Notes: generated from the letters alone by a model not told the origin. 64,000 bases of DNA from Actinomycetes bacterium (GCA_023420415.1 JAEZWF010000029.1:62001-126000); one strand, 5' to 3'. Counted from the first letter of the stretch, positions 8,683-19,760 are shown. Numbers and translations: made by a program.

Positions 8683-8982
8683 ATGGCGACTGACTACGAC
8701 GCGCCGCGCAAGACCGACGACGACCTGTCCGAGGACTCGCTGGAGGAGCTGAAGTCACGTCGCGTCGACAAGAGCGCAAGCAGCGTCGACGTCGACGAGA
8801 CCGAGCAGGCCGAGGGCTTTGAGCTGCCCGGAGCCGATCTGTCCGGCGAGGAACTCTCGGTGCGGGTCATCCCGCGGCAGAACGACGAGTTCACGTGTTC
8901 CAAGTGCTTCCTGGTGCACCACCGCAGCCAGCTCGCGAGCGAGAAGGGCGGCGTGCTGGTCTGCCGGGAGTGCGCGGCATAA
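8683..8982 (+). CDS. DUF4193 zinc-ribbon-like protein
   Basis: A 99-aa protein of a family found throughout Actinobacteria next to dut. The N-terminal half is very acidic; the C-terminal 40 residues carry two Cys pairs (CSKC and CREC) separated by a basic stretch containing HH, consistent with a zinc ribbon. The start follows MATDYDAPRKTDDDLSEDSLEELK, the conserved family opening, with AGGGAGAG upstream. Its TAA is immediately followed by the GTG of dut, so the two are translated in tandem. Molecular function is unknown; a role with RNA polymerase or another nucleic-acid partner is only speculation. Confidence 0.88.
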   Translation: MATDYDAPRKTDDDLSEDSLEELKSRRVDKSASSVDVDETEQAEGFELPGADLSGEELSVRVIPRQNDEFTCSKCFLVHHRSQLASEKGGVLVCRECAA

Positions 8983-9573
8983 GTGAGCAGCACCCAGCAG
9001 GGCGAGACGGGGCCAGTCCAGGTGACTGGCCCTGCTCGCGTTCCGGCGCATGACATTCCGGCCCAGGGCGCTCCTGCCAAGGACGCTCCTGCCAAGGACG
9101 CTCCCGCCCAGGTGCAGGTGGCGCTGCGGCGGCTGGACCCCGGGCTGGAGCCCCCGGCATACGCCCACCCGGGTGACGCCGGCGCCGACCTGCGCGCGGC
9201 CACCGAGGTCACCATCGCCCCCGGTGAGCGGGTGCTCGTGCCGACCGGGGTGGCGCTCGCGATCCCGGACGGTTTCGTGGGGCTCGTGCACCCGAGGTCG
9301 GGGCTGGCGGCCCGGCACGGCATCAGCATCGTCAACGCGCCCGGCACCGTCGATGCGGGCTACCGGGGGGAGATCCTGGTCAACCTGGTCAACCTCGACC
9401 CGCGCGAGGCGTTCACCGTGCGGCGCGGTGACCGGATCGCCCAGCTGGTGGTGCAGGAGGTCGCCCGGGTGAGCTTCGTCGAGGTCGATTCGCTCGACGA
9501 CACCTCGCGGGGGGACACTGGACACGGAGCAAGTGGTGGCTTTGGTCACCACACCGCGACGACAAAGGACTGA
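8983..9573 (+). CDS. dut: Deoxyuridine triphosphatase
   Basis: Hydrolyses dUTP to dUMP, keeping uracil out of DNA and supplying thymidylate synthesis. All five trimeric-dUTPase motifs are present: GDAGADL, PRSGLA, NAPGTVDAGYRGE, RGDRIAQL and a C-terminal GHGASGGFG. The catalytic core begins near residue 45. The first ~43 residues are an extra low-complexity tail with three APAKD/APAQ repeats, absent from typical enzymes. The GTG at 8983 abuts the DUF4193 stop and is therefore preferred; a GTG just before the core, at 9119, is an alternative start that would remove the tail. Confidence 0.94.
   Translation: MSSTQQGETGPVQVTGPARVPAHDIPAQGAPAKDAPAKDAPAQVQVALRRLDPGLEPPAYAHPGDAGADLRAATEVTIAPGERVLVPTGVALAIPDGFVGLVHPRSGLAARHGISIVNAPGTVDAGYRGEILVNLVNLDPREAFTVRRGDRIAQLVVQEVARVSFVEVDSLDDTSRGDTGHGASGGFGHHTATTKD
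9070..9111 (+). repeat. 15-base tandem repeat in the dut N-terminus
   Basis: Two exact copies of GCTCCTGCCAAGGAC (9070-9084 and 9085-9099) are followed by a partial third copy. They encode the APAKD repeat of the N-terminal tail. Confidence 0.8.
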
Positions 9574-9582
9574 CGACGAGCA

Positions 9583-10434
9583 GTGGCACTCTTTCGACGC
9601 AACAAGAACACCGAGCCCGACACGCAGCCGGACACCCAGCCGGACACCGAGGCGAACGCGGAGCTCAGCGACGACGTCGCCGAGGACACGAGCGCGGACG
9701 TGACCGACGCGGCTGACGAGAACGGCGACGACGCGGGCGCGGAGCCCGTCGCCCGCGGACGACGTGAGGAGGTCGGTCCGTTCGACAGCTCGGAGGTCGA
9801 GGACGAGGACGGCCGGCTCGACCTCGGTGCCCTGCGCGTGCAGGGTGTGCCCGGCATGGAGCTGCGGCTCGAGATCGACGAGAGCGCCGACCAGGTCGTC
9901 GGTGCGACCGCGGTGATCGGTGAGAGCGCCGTGCAGCTGCAGGCGTTCGCCGCCCCCAAGACCATGGGCATCTGGGACGACATCCGCGCCGAGATCGCCG
10001 AGTCGATCGTCAGCCAGGGCGGCACCGCCGACGAGGCCCACGGCGAGCTGGGACGCGAGCTGCGCACCCGTATGCCGTCCGCCGGGCCCGACGGCCGCAC
10101 CGTGTTCGCGCCTGCCCGGTTCGCCGGCGTCGACGGGCCGCGGTGGTTCCTGCGCGCAGTCTTCTCCGGGCGCGCGGCGATCGAGGACGAGGCGGCCGCA
10201 CCGCTGGTCGAGTTCGTGCGCGGCACCGTGGTGGTCCGTGGCGAGGAGGCCATGGCCCCGCGCGAGATGCTGACCCTGACGCTCCCGCAGCAGGTGCAGG
10301 AGCAGGCCGACGAGGCTGGCGAGGCCGGCGCGGCCACCGACGCTGGCGCCGACGACAGCGACAGCGACAACCCGCGGCGCGCTGACGACCTCAAGCCGTT
10401 CGAGCGGGGCCCAGAGATCACCGAGGTCAGGTAG
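9583..10434 (+). CDS. DUF3710 family protein
   Basis: A 283-aa actinobacterial protein in the conserved dut cluster (mycobacterial Rv2696c-like). A basic start (MALFRRNKN) is followed by an acidic, repetitive linker containing three DTQP/DTE repeats (residues ~10-65). The globular DUF3710 region (residues ~75-235) contains VPGMELRLEID, APKTMGIWDDIRAEI and the GVDGPRWFLRAVFSG block. The C-terminal tail is again acidic. It starts with GTG at 9583, nine bases after dut, with AAGGA upstream, so it is in the operon. Function is unknown; co-conservation with dut and an OB-fold protein suggests a nucleic-acid or envelope role, without direct evidence. Confidence 0.88.
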   Translation: MALFRRNKNTEPDTQPDTQPDTEANAELSDDVAEDTSADVTDAADENGDDAGAEPVARGRREEVGPFDSSEVEDEDGRLDLGALRVQGVPGMELRLEIDESADQVVGATAVIGESAVQLQAFAAPKTMGIWDDIRAEIAESIVSQGGTADEAHGELGRELRTRMPSAGPDGRTVFAPARFAGVDGPRWFLRAVFSGRAAIEDEAAAPLVEFVRGTVVVRGEEAMAPREMLTLTLPQQVQEQADEAGEAGAATDAGADDSDSDNPRRADDLKPFERGPEITEVR

Positions 10435-10442
10435 GCACGACC

Positions 10443-10826
10443 ATGTCGCACGACACCAAGACCCCCTTGGGCAAGCTGGGGGAGCGACTCACCAAGTCCG
10501 TCACCCAGATCGAGGCGGACGAGCTGCAGGAGGACTCCGCACGCATGGGGTGCACCCCCATGTGCGACCTCGTCGACCGCCAGGAGGCCACCGTCTCCGG
10601 CAGCGTCAAGGCGGTGACGCTGCGTCCGCGGGTCAACGTGCCCGCCCTCGTGGTCGACCTCTACGACGGCAGCCGCACCATCAACCTGGTGTGGCTCGGC
10701 CGGCGCACCATCAAGGGGATCGAGCCCGGCACCTACGTCCGCGCCAACGGCCGGGTCACCACGATCAAGGGGATCCCCACGATCTTCAACCCGGCATACG
10801 AGATCGTCCCGCTGCGTGCCCACTGA
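10443..10826 (+). CDS. OB-fold nucleic-acid-binding protein
   Basis: A 127-aa protein with a single OB fold over residues ~45-122 (ATVSGSVKAVTLRP...DLYDGSRTINLVWLGRR...GTYVRANGRV), of the type in RecG- and DnaE-like OB domains, preceded by a helical region. It corresponds to the OB-fold member of the mycobacterial dut cluster. It starts 8 bases after DUF3710 and overlaps DUF3159 by 11 bases, so translational coupling is likely. The target nucleic acid is unknown. Confidence 0.85.
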   Translation: MSHDTKTPLGKLGERLTKSVTQIEADELQEDSARMGCTPMCDLVDRQEATVSGSVKAVTLRPRVNVPALVVDLYDGSRTINLVWLGRRTIKGIEPGTYVRANGRVTTIKGIPTIFNPAYEIVPLRAH

Positions 10827-11535
10827 CCCGACCGCGGCCACGACGTCCCCGGCCGGTCACCACCAGGCGACCGTCGAGGAGGTCATCCGGCACCGGTTGT
10901 CGACGGTGCTGGGCGGTTGGCGCGGTTCGCTCGAGACCGCGCTGCCGACGCTGGCGTTCGTCGTCGCCTGGGTGTGGCGCGACGACCTGCGCACGGCCGT
11001 GGGCGCGGCCATCTTCGCCACCCTCGTGCTCGCCGTGGCGCGTCTCGCGCAGCGGCAGAGCCTGAAGTTCGTGCTGCAGGCCGTCGTCCCGACCGCGATC
11101 GCGGCGTTCTTCGCGCTGCGCAGCGGACGGGCCGAGGACGCCTTCCTGCCCGGCATCATCTGGAATGCCGTGATGGCTGCGGTCGCCGTGCTGTCCGTCG
11201 TGACCCGGTGGCCGCTCGTCGGGTTCATGGTCGCGGCGGGGGACCCGGAGCTCGCCGAGGACCCGCTCGGCTGGCGTCGTGACCGCGGCCTGGTGCGGGT
11301 GTGCACCCGCCTGACCCTGGTGCTGATCGCGCTGTTCGCCGTGCGGCTGGCGATCATGGTGCCGCTCTACGTGGCCGGTCAGGTCGCCGCCCTCGGCGTC
11401 GCCAAGGTCGTCCTCGGCTGGCCGCTGTGGCTGGCCGGTGTCGCCGTCATGGGCGTGCTGCTCGTGCGCGGCAGGACGCCGAGCGAGCTGGCCGCGGCTA
11501 GTCCTGCGACCGCGGCATCCGCTGACCCGGGCTGA
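10816..11535 (+). CDS. DUF3159 membrane protein
   Basis: A 239-aa integral membrane protein with about five to six helices, among them LPTLAFVVAWVW, AVGAAIFATLVLAVA, VVPTAIAAFFAL and LWLAGVAVMGVLLV. The conserved loop DPLGWRRDRGLVRVCTRLT is between helices. It is the last gene of the dut block and overlaps the 3' end of the convergent RCK gene by 38 bases. Family members always sit beside RCK/potassium genes, so a role in ion transport is plausible but unproven. The GTG at 10816 lies inside the OB-fold gene. Confidence 0.85.
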   Translation: MPTDPTAATTSPAGHHQATVEEVIRHRLSTVLGGWRGSLETALPTLAFVVAWVWRDDLRTAVGAAIFATLVLAVARLAQRQSLKFVLQAVVPTAIAAFFALRSGRAEDAFLPGIIWNAVMAAVAVLSVVTRWPLVGFMVAAGDPELAEDPLGWRRDRGLVRVCTRLTLVLIALFAVRLAIMVPLYVAGQVAALGVAKVVLGWPLWLAGVAVMGVLLVRGRTPSELAAASPATAASADPG

Positions 11536-12178
11536 GCATCGACTCGAGCTCGTCCTCGACATCGGGCGTGCTGATGAACAGCAGCTCGTCGTGCGGTTCG
11601 AGGGAGTCGTCCCGGGTGGGGGCGATCGGGTGGTCCTCGCGGATGATGCCGACGAGCACGGTCTCTCCGGGGAAGTCGACGTCCCCGACCCGCTTCCCGG
11701 CATACGGGCTGTCGGCCGGCAGCGTCAGCTCGACCATCGTCGCCTGACCCTGCTGGAACTGGAAGATCCGCACGAGGTCACCGACGCTCACGGCCTCCTC
11801 GACGAGCGCGGTCATCAGGCGCGGCGTCGACACGGCGACGTCGACACCCCACGCCTCGTCGAACATCCACTCGTTCTTGGGGTTGTTGACGCGCGCGACC
11901 GTCCGGGGCACCCCGAACTCGGTCTTGGCGAGCAGCGAGACGACGAGGTTGACCTTGTCGTCACCGGTCGCGGCGACGCAGACGTCACAGTCCTCGAGCC
12001 CTGCCTCACGCAGCGAGGTGATCTCGCAGGCGTCCGCGAGCAGCCAGCTGGCGTCGGGGATGCGGCTCTGGATCTCCTTGCGCTCCTTGTCCATGAGGAG
12101 CACCTGGTGGCCGTTGTGCAACAGCTCGCGGGCGATCGAACGGCCCACGGAGCCGGCCCCGGCGATGACGACACGCAT
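11498..12178 (-). CDS. RCK/TrkA-type potassium uptake regulator (second of pair)
   Basis: A 226-aa cytosolic protein with an N-terminal Rossmann RCK_N domain (GAGSVGRSIARELL at residues 6-19, acidic strand end LLMDKE) that binds NAD(H) or adenine nucleotides, and a C-terminal RCK_C domain (~residues 130-215) ending in LLFISTPDVEDELE. Paired single-RCK proteins (CeoB/CeoC in mycobacteria) gate a potassium permease. It follows its paralogue by 14 bases on the same strand, so one operon. Overlaps DUF3159 tail to tail. Confidence 0.9.
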   Translation of the reverse strand: MRVVIAGAGSVGRSIARELLHNGHQVLLMDKERKEIQSRIPDASWLLADACEITSLREAGLEDCDVCVAATGDDKVNLVVSLLAKTEFGVPRTVARVNNPKNEWMFDEAWGVDVAVSTPRLMTALVEEAVSVGDLVRIFQFQQGQATMVELTLPADSPYAGKRVGDVDFPGETVLVGIIREDHPIAPTRDDSLEPHDELLFISTPDVEDELESMLSPGQRMPRSQD

Positions 12179-12192
12179 TGGAGTCCTCCTGG

Positions 12193-12861
12193 TCAGTGGT
12201 CGCTCGGGGCGGGTGGGGCGTCGAGGGTGCGCTCGACCGCGGCCAGCTCACCGGCGAGGGTCGCGAGGTGCACGAGGTCGCCCTCCTGGAAGACGGTGTC
12301 GGCGCCCGGCAGGATCGCCGAGCCGAGACGGGTCAGGTATGCCGCCCGCGCGCCGCTGGCGTCCTCGAGCTCGCTGATGCGTCGCCCCACCCAGCCCGGG
12401 TTCACGGGCACCTCGGCGATGACGACGTTGCCGGACGGGTCGACCAGCTCGGGGACGTGGCCCTGGGGGAGCAGGCGACGCAGCATCTGGTCGGCCGTCC
12501 ACTTGACCGTGGCCACCGTGGGGATGCCGAGCCGCTGGTAGACCTCGGCGCGGCCGGGGTCGTAGATGCGGGCGACGACGTGCTCGACCCCGAACGTCTC
12601 ACGCGCGACACGCGCGGCCAGGATGTTCGAGTTGTCACCGCTGGAGACGGCCGCGAACGCATAGGCGTCGCGGATGCCGGCCTCCTCGAGGGTGTCGCGG
12701 TCGAAGCCGACCCCGGTGATGCGCCGGCCCTCGAAGGCAGAGCCGAGGCGGCGGAAGGCGGACTCCTCCTGGTCGATGACGGCGACGTCGTGGCCCTGCG
12801 CCTCGAGGCTGAGGGCCAGCGAGGAGCCGACGCGGCCACAGCCCATGATCACGAAATGCAC
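12193..12861 (-). CDS. RCK/TrkA-type potassium uptake regulator (first of pair)
   Basis: A 222-aa RCK_N plus RCK_C protein; the dinucleotide loop GCGRVGSSLA lies at residues 7-16 and the acidic strand end is VIDQEE. It is only distantly similar to its neighbour, typical of heteromeric RCK pairs. A GTG at 12861 is chosen because TAGCGT lies 7 bases upstream and the protein then begins with the family-typical first strand (HFVIMGCGRVG). Divergent from the permease at 12953 across 91 bases, so both arms of a potassium uptake system share one control region. Confidence 0.9.
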   Translation of the reverse strand: MHFVIMGCGRVGSSLALSLEAQGHDVAVIDQEESAFRRLGSAFEGRRITGVGFDRDTLEEAGIRDAYAFAAVSSGDNSNILAARVARETFGVEHVVARIYDPGRAEVYQRLGIPTVATVKWTADQMLRRLLPQGHVPELVDPSGNVVIAEVPVNPGWVGRRISELEDASGARAAYLTRLGSAILPGADTVFQEGDLVHLATLAGELAAVERTLDAPPAPSDH

Positions 12862-12868
12862 GACGCCG

Positions 12869-12874
12869 ACGCTA
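12869..12874 (-). promoter_or_regulatory. -10 element (TAGCGT) for the RCK pair
   Basis: TAGCGT on the minus strand lies 7 bases before GTG 12861, indicating a leaderless transcript. Confidence 0.55.
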
Positions 12875-12939
12875 CACCGGCACCGCGCCCGCGGTGGTGC
12901 TGGTGTCCGGGGTGGCGCGCAGCACCCATCAGCGCGCCC

Positions 12940-12945
12940 TAGAGT
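12940..12945 (+). promoter_or_regulatory. -10 element (TAGAGT) for the APC permease
   Basis: TAGAGT lies 7 bases before GTG 12953 on the plus strand, back to back with the RCK promoter. Confidence 0.55.
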
Positions 12946-12952
12946 GTTCGCC

Positions 12953-14962
12953 GTGTCTACCCCTGGACGCGTCCTCAAGCGTGTGCTCGTCGGACGTGCA
13001 ATGCGCAGCGACCGCCTCGGCGAAACGCTGCTCCCGAAGAAGCTGGCGCTGCCCATCTTCGCCAGCGACGCCCTGTCGTCGGTGGCGTACGCCCCGGACG
13101 AGATCTTCCTGACCCTGGGGCTCGCGGGCGGCTTCCTCGCCCTGACGCACTCGTGGCAGATCGGCCTGTGTGTCGTCGCGGTCATGCTCGTCGTCGTCGC
13201 GTCCTACCGGCAGAACGTCCGCGCCTACCCCTCAGGTGGCGGCGACTACGAGGTGGCCAACACCAACCTCGGACCCAAGGCCGGGCTGACCGTCGCGTCC
13301 GCCCTGCTCGTGGACTACGTGCTGACCGTGGCTGTGTCGATCTCCTCCGGTGTGCAGAACGCCGCGGCGGCGTTCCCGTTCATCCGCGGCCACGAGGTGT
13401 GGGTGGCGGTGGCGCTGGTCGCGCTGCTGACGGCGATGAACCTGCGCGGAGTTCGCGAGTCCGGCCAGGCGTTCGCGATCCCGGTGTACCTCTTCATGAT
13501 CAGCGTCCTCGGCATGGGCGTCGTGGGGCTCATCCGCGAGCTCGGCGGCAACCTGCCGCAGGCCGAGAGCGCGTCGCTGCAGCTGGCACCGGAGGAGGGC
13601 TTTGAGTCACTCGGCCAGTTCGCGATGATGTTCCTGCTGTTGCGGGCCTTCTCCTCCGGCTGTGCTGCGCTCACCGGTGTCGAGGCCATCTCCAACGGTG
13701 TCCCGGCGTTCCAGAAGCCCAAGTCGAAGAACGCCGCCACCACCTTGTTGATGATGGGGCTCATCGCCGTCACGATGCTGATGTCGATGCTGCTGCTCGC
13801 GAAGGCGACCGGCATCAAGTACGCCGAGGACCCGCAGAAGCAGCTGATCCAGGCGAACGGCCAACCCGTGCCGGACGACTACGTCCAGGACACGATCATG
13901 GGCCAGGTGTCCAAGGCCGTGTTCCAGGGCTTCCACCCCGGTGTGATCCTCGTGTCGATCGTCGCCGGCGTCATCCTCATCCTGGCCGCCAACACGGCAT
14001 TCAACGGTTTTCCCGTGCTCGGCTCGATCCTGGCCAAGGACGGCTACCTGCCGCGTCAGCTGCACACCCGCGGTGACCGGCTGGCGTTCTCCAACGGCAT
14101 CCTCATCCTCGCCGGCGCCGCCGCGTTCCTCATCATCCTGTACGACGCCCAGGTGACGAAGCTGATCCAGCTCTACATCGTCGGCGTCTTCGTGTCGTTC
14201 ACGCTCAGCCAGATCGGCATGATCCGGCACTGGAACCGGCACCTGCGGCTCGAGCGCGACAAGTCCGAGCGGGCGCGGATGATGCGCAGCCGGGCCATCA
14301 ACGCGGTGGGCGCGACCATGTCGGGCACGGTGCTCGTCGTGGTGCTGCTGACCAAGTTCATGCATGGTGCGGGCTACGCCATCGCGGCGATGGTGGTCCT
14401 GTTCTTCATCATGCTGCGCATCCACAAGCACTACGACCGGGTGCGTGACGAGCTGCGCGTGAGCGAGGACGACATCGAGCAGCAGATGCTGCCGAGCCGC
14501 GTCCACGCGATCGTCCTCGTCTCCAAGATCCACAAGCCGACGCTGCGGGCGCTCGCCTACGCGCGGGCCACGCGGCCGAACCGCCTCGAGGCCGTCACGG
14601 TCAACGTCGAGCCGGACGAGACCAAGGCTCTGCAGGAGGAGTGGGACCGCCGTGAGATCCCGGTGCCGCTCAAGGTCCTCGACTCGCCCTACCGTGAGAT
14701 CACCCGCCCGATCGTCGACTACGTGAAGTCGATCCGCTCGGGCCACCCGCGTGACGTGGTCATCGTCTACATCCCCGAGTACGTCCTCGGGAAGTGGTAC
14801 GAGCAGGTGCTGCACAACCAGAGTGCGTTGCGGCTCAAGGGCCGTCTGCTGTTCACCCCGGGTGTCATGGTCGCGAGCGTGCCGTGGCAGCTGGAGTCCT
14901 CGGAGGGCCAGGAGGAGCGGTTCGACGGCCCCACGGCCGGCTCGGTCCGCCTGGGTCAGTGA
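12953..14962 (+). CDS. APC-family permease, KimA/KUP-like potassium transporter
   Basis: A 669-aa membrane protein: about twelve helices (residues ~45-490) and a cytosolic C-terminal domain of ~170 residues that starts after IHKHYDRVRDEL and resembles a universal-stress fold, the architecture of Bacillus KimA-type K+/H+ symporters. The N-terminal block PIFASDALSSVAYAPDEI is the family signature. Divergence from two RCK proteins strongly supports potassium transport. The GTG at 12953 is set by the -10 element and leaves a short amphipathic N-terminus. Its stop overlaps the start of the RNA methyltransferase (GTGA). Amino-acid transport is the alternative annotation but fits the context less well. 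Confidence 0.85.
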   Translation: MSTPGRVLKRVLVGRAMRSDRLGETLLPKKLALPIFASDALSSVAYAPDEIFLTLGLAGGFLALTHSWQIGLCVVAVMLVVVASYRQNVRAYPSGGGDYEVANTNLGPKAGLTVASALLVDYVLTVAVSISSGVQNAAAAFPFIRGHEVWVAVALVALLTAMNLRGVRESGQAFAIPVYLFMISVLGMGVVGLIRELGGNLPQAESASLQLAPEEGFESLGQFAMMFLLLRAFSSGCAALTGVEAISNGVPAFQKPKSKNAATTLLMMGLIAVTMLMSMLLLAKATGIKYAEDPQKQLIQANGQPVPDDYVQDTIMGQVSKAVFQGFHPGVILVSIVAGVILILAANTAFNGFPVLGSILAKDGYLPRQLHTRGDRLAFSNGILILAGAAAFLIILYDAQVTKLIQLYIVGVFVSFTLSQIGMIRHWNRHLRLERDKSERARMMRSRAINAVGATMSGTVLVVVLLTKFMHGAGYAIAAMVVLFFIMLRIHKHYDRVRDELRVSEDDIEQQMLPSRVHAIVLVSKIHKPTLRALAYARATRPNRLEAVTVNVEPDETKALQEEWDRREIPVPLKVLDSPYREITRPIVDYVKSIRSGHPRDVVIVYIPEYVLGKWYEQVLHNQSALRLKGRLLFTPGVMVASVPWQLESSEGQEERFDGPTAGSVRLGQ

Positions 14963-16275
14963 GCGAGCTGCGGGTCGGCGACGAGGTCGAGCTCGACGTC
15001 GGGCCGGTGGCGCACGGCGGCTTCTGCGTCGCCCGGCACGAGGGGCGCGTGGTCTTCGTCCGGCTGGCCCTGCCGGGGGAGCGCGTGGTCGCCCGGGTGA
15101 CCGAGGCACGGGAGGGGCAGCGGTTCGTCCGCGCCGAGGCGGTCGAGGTGCTGACGCCGAGTCCGCACCGGGTGCCACCACCGTGCCCGTATGCCGTGCC
15201 CGGCCAGTGCGGCGGGTGCGACTTCCAGCAGGCAGATGTTGCGTACCAACGGATCCTGAAGGCGGCTGTGGTCCGCGAGCAGCTGGAGCGACTGGCCGAC
15301 CTGCACGGCGACCTGGTGCACGGGCTGGTGGTGGAGGCGCTGCCGCCGACGGACGCCGCTGACGACGGGCTCGGATGGCGCACGCGTGTCGAGTTCGCGG
15401 TCGACGAGACCGGCGTGCCCGGCCTGCACCGGTACCGCTCGCACGAGGTCGTGCCGGTCGACACCTGCCTGATCGCCGACCCGCGCGTGCTCGCGACCGG
15501 TGTCCTCGAGCGGACGTGGCCGGGGGACCGGGTCGTCGACGTGGTCGCCCCCTCCGTCGGCGAGGCCGTGCAGGTGCCGGTGCCGTCGGACCCGGCTGAC
15601 GCCGTCGCACCACCGATAGTGACGGAAAGCGTTGTCGCGCAAGGTTTCTCGGGTGAGTTCGAGGTGTCCGCGCGAGGCTTCTGGCAGGTGCATCCAGCGG
15701 CCGCGGCGACCTTCGTCGACGTCGTCCTCGAGCTGCTCGACCCGCAGCCGGGCGAGACTGCCCTCGACCTGTATGCCGGTGTCGGCCTCTTCGCGGCGGC
15801 GCTCGCCTCGCGCGTCGGCGAGACCGGCCGGGTGGTGGCGGTCGAGTCGGACGCCACGGCGACCCGGGCCGCAGAACGCAACCTCGCGGCATACCCGTCG
15901 ACGCTCGTCGTGGGAGCGCGCGTCGATGACGCGTTCGGTGTGCCGAGGCCCGCCCGGAAGGGCGCGGCGCGCCAACGTGCCACCCGGCAGCGCAAGCTGC
16001 GCCGCAACCCGCTCCTGCCGCCCACGGCGGACGTGGTCGTGCTCGACCCGCCGCGCACCGGAGCCGGTCGAGGCGTGTGCGACCAGGTCGCCGCTCTGGG
16101 GGCACGGGCCCTCGCCTACGTCGCCTGCGACCCGGCAGCGCTCGCCCGCGACACGGCATACCTGCGCGATCGGGGCTATGAGCTGCGCGCCCTGCGCGCC
16201 TTCGACGCGTTCCCGATGACTCACCACGTCGAGTGCATCGCCCTGTTCACGCCAGGGGATGTGGACGACCGCTGA
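14959..16275 (+). CDS. TRAM-domain 23S rRNA/tRNA uracil-C5 methyltransferase
   Basis: SAM-dependent RNA m5U methyltransferase of the RlmD/TrmA family, 438 aa. It has an N-terminal TRAM RNA-binding domain (residues ~1-60), an Fe-S type Cys cluster (CPYAVPGQCGGC near residue 78-89 plus a later DTCLI), the SAM loop LDLYAGVGLFAAAL and the catalytic Cys in VACDPAALARD (about C390). There is an Arg/Lys-rich insertion (around PARKGAARQRATRQRK) just before the substrate-binding VVVLDPPRTGAGRG strand. It starts with GTG overlapping the permease stop, so it is translationally coupled to it, a pairing also seen in mycobacteria. Which RNA position is modified is unknown. Confidence 0.9.
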   Translation: MSELRVGDEVELDVGPVAHGGFCVARHEGRVVFVRLALPGERVVARVTEAREGQRFVRAEAVEVLTPSPHRVPPPCPYAVPGQCGGCDFQQADVAYQRILKAAVVREQLERLADLHGDLVHGLVVEALPPTDAADDGLGWRTRVEFAVDETGVPGLHRYRSHEVVPVDTCLIADPRVLATGVLERTWPGDRVVDVVAPSVGEAVQVPVPSDPADAVAPPIVTESVVAQGFSGEFEVSARGFWQVHPAAAATFVDVVLELLDPQPGETALDLYAGVGLFAAALASRVGETGRVVAVESDATATRAAERNLAAYPSTLVVGARVDDAFGVPRPARKGAARQRATRQRKLRRNPLLPPTADVVVLDPPRTGAGRGVCDQVAALGARALAYVACDPAALARDTAYLRDRGYELRALRAFDAFPMTHHVECIALFTPGDVDDR

Positions 16276-16335
16276 GGTGAATCCGCGGGAGTTGACAGGA
16301 TGGGCGCGGACAGGGCACAAGGACAAGGAGGGACC

Positions 16336-16806
16336 ATGGGGCTGTTTCGACGCAAGGGCAGGTCAGCACAGGGCGCGCAAGCGCAGGATGAGCGGATCGC
16401 CGACCCGGTGCAGAACGGCGAGGGCTTCGCGCGGGCGCTCAACGCCCACCACGAAGGAGGCGGTGACCCGTTCGACTTCTCGATGGACAGCATCGCCGGG
16501 CTCGACCGGTTCCTCGCGCAGATGGCGCAGGAGGGCCGGCCACTGCAGTGGGGCACGGAGGTGGGGGCCGCGTGCTACCTCGCGGAGTGCATGCGGCGCA
16601 CGTACGGCGGGGAGTACCTGCTGGGTCCGGACCCGAAGACCGACCCGTTGGTGCTGGTGTTCCAGGGTGACGGATTCCAGGTGGGAGCGCTGTACTTCCA
16701 TCGCATCCGCGACCGGTACGAGGGTGGCCCGGAGGAGGACCTGCGGTTCTTCGCCGACGGTTACCCGGCCGCGATCTCACAGGGGCGCGACGCCACGGTG
16801 GTCTGA
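16336..16806 (+). CDS. Hypothetical protein (156 aa)
   Basis: I do not recognise the family. The protein opens MGLFRRKGRSAQGAQ, a short basic tail, then a compact domain (residues ~40-150) with the segments GLDRFLAQMAQEGRPLQWG, AACYLAECMRRTYGGEYLLG and LVLVFQGDGFQVGALYFHRI. There are no signal peptide or membrane segments. The ATG at 16336 is chosen over an ATG at 16300 because AAGGAGGG sits 4 bases upstream. A TTGACA box at 16292-16297 may belong to its promoter. It lies between the methyltransferase and aconitase on the same strand. The second half looks like an alpha/beta fold of unknown role. Confidence 0.72.
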   Translation: MGLFRRKGRSAQGAQAQDERIADPVQNGEGFARALNAHHEGGGDPFDFSMDSIAGLDRFLAQMAQEGRPLQWGTEVGAACYLAECMRRTYGGEYLLGPDPKTDPLVLVFQGDGFQVGALYFHRIRDRYEGGPEEDLRFFADGYPAAISQGRDATVV

Positions 16807-16868
16807 CGGGTTTCGCTCGGGCGCGGGGTGGAGCAGGATCGGGAGCAGCAGCGGCCCCCGCGACGTGA

Positions 16869-16886
16869 TATCTTGACATCAAGATA
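16869..16886. promoter_or_regulatory. 18-base palindromic operator upstream of aconitase
   Basis: TATCTTGACATCAAGATA has two perfect 8-base arms around a CA centre and contains a TTGACA -35-like hexamer (16873-16878), in an otherwise GC-rich stretch. It lies 50 bases before the acnA start. A dimeric repressor bound here would block RNA polymerase. Streptomyces TamR, a MarR-family regulator, controls aconitase; whether this is a TamR-type site is inference. Confidence 0.65.
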
Positions 16887-16935
16887 AATCGTGACGGACG
16901 AAGAAGTCGGACCCGAGCACCAAAGGAGCCTGCAA

Positions 16936-19719
<2,784 letters not shown>

Positions 19720-19760
19720 GTTCGCCTCTGCCGCAAAGGGTTTCGTCCCACGACAACTGA

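Noticed and set aside
8441..8752. Plus-strand open frame across the DUF4193 upstream region
   Set aside because: No ribosome site, no family resemblance and it overlaps the DUF4193 start; treated as intergenic.
13607..16159. 850-codon open frame on the minus strand opposite the permease and methyltransferase
   Set aside because: It is a high-GC shadow: Arg/Pro-rich composition, no motif, and it lies over two well-supported genes.
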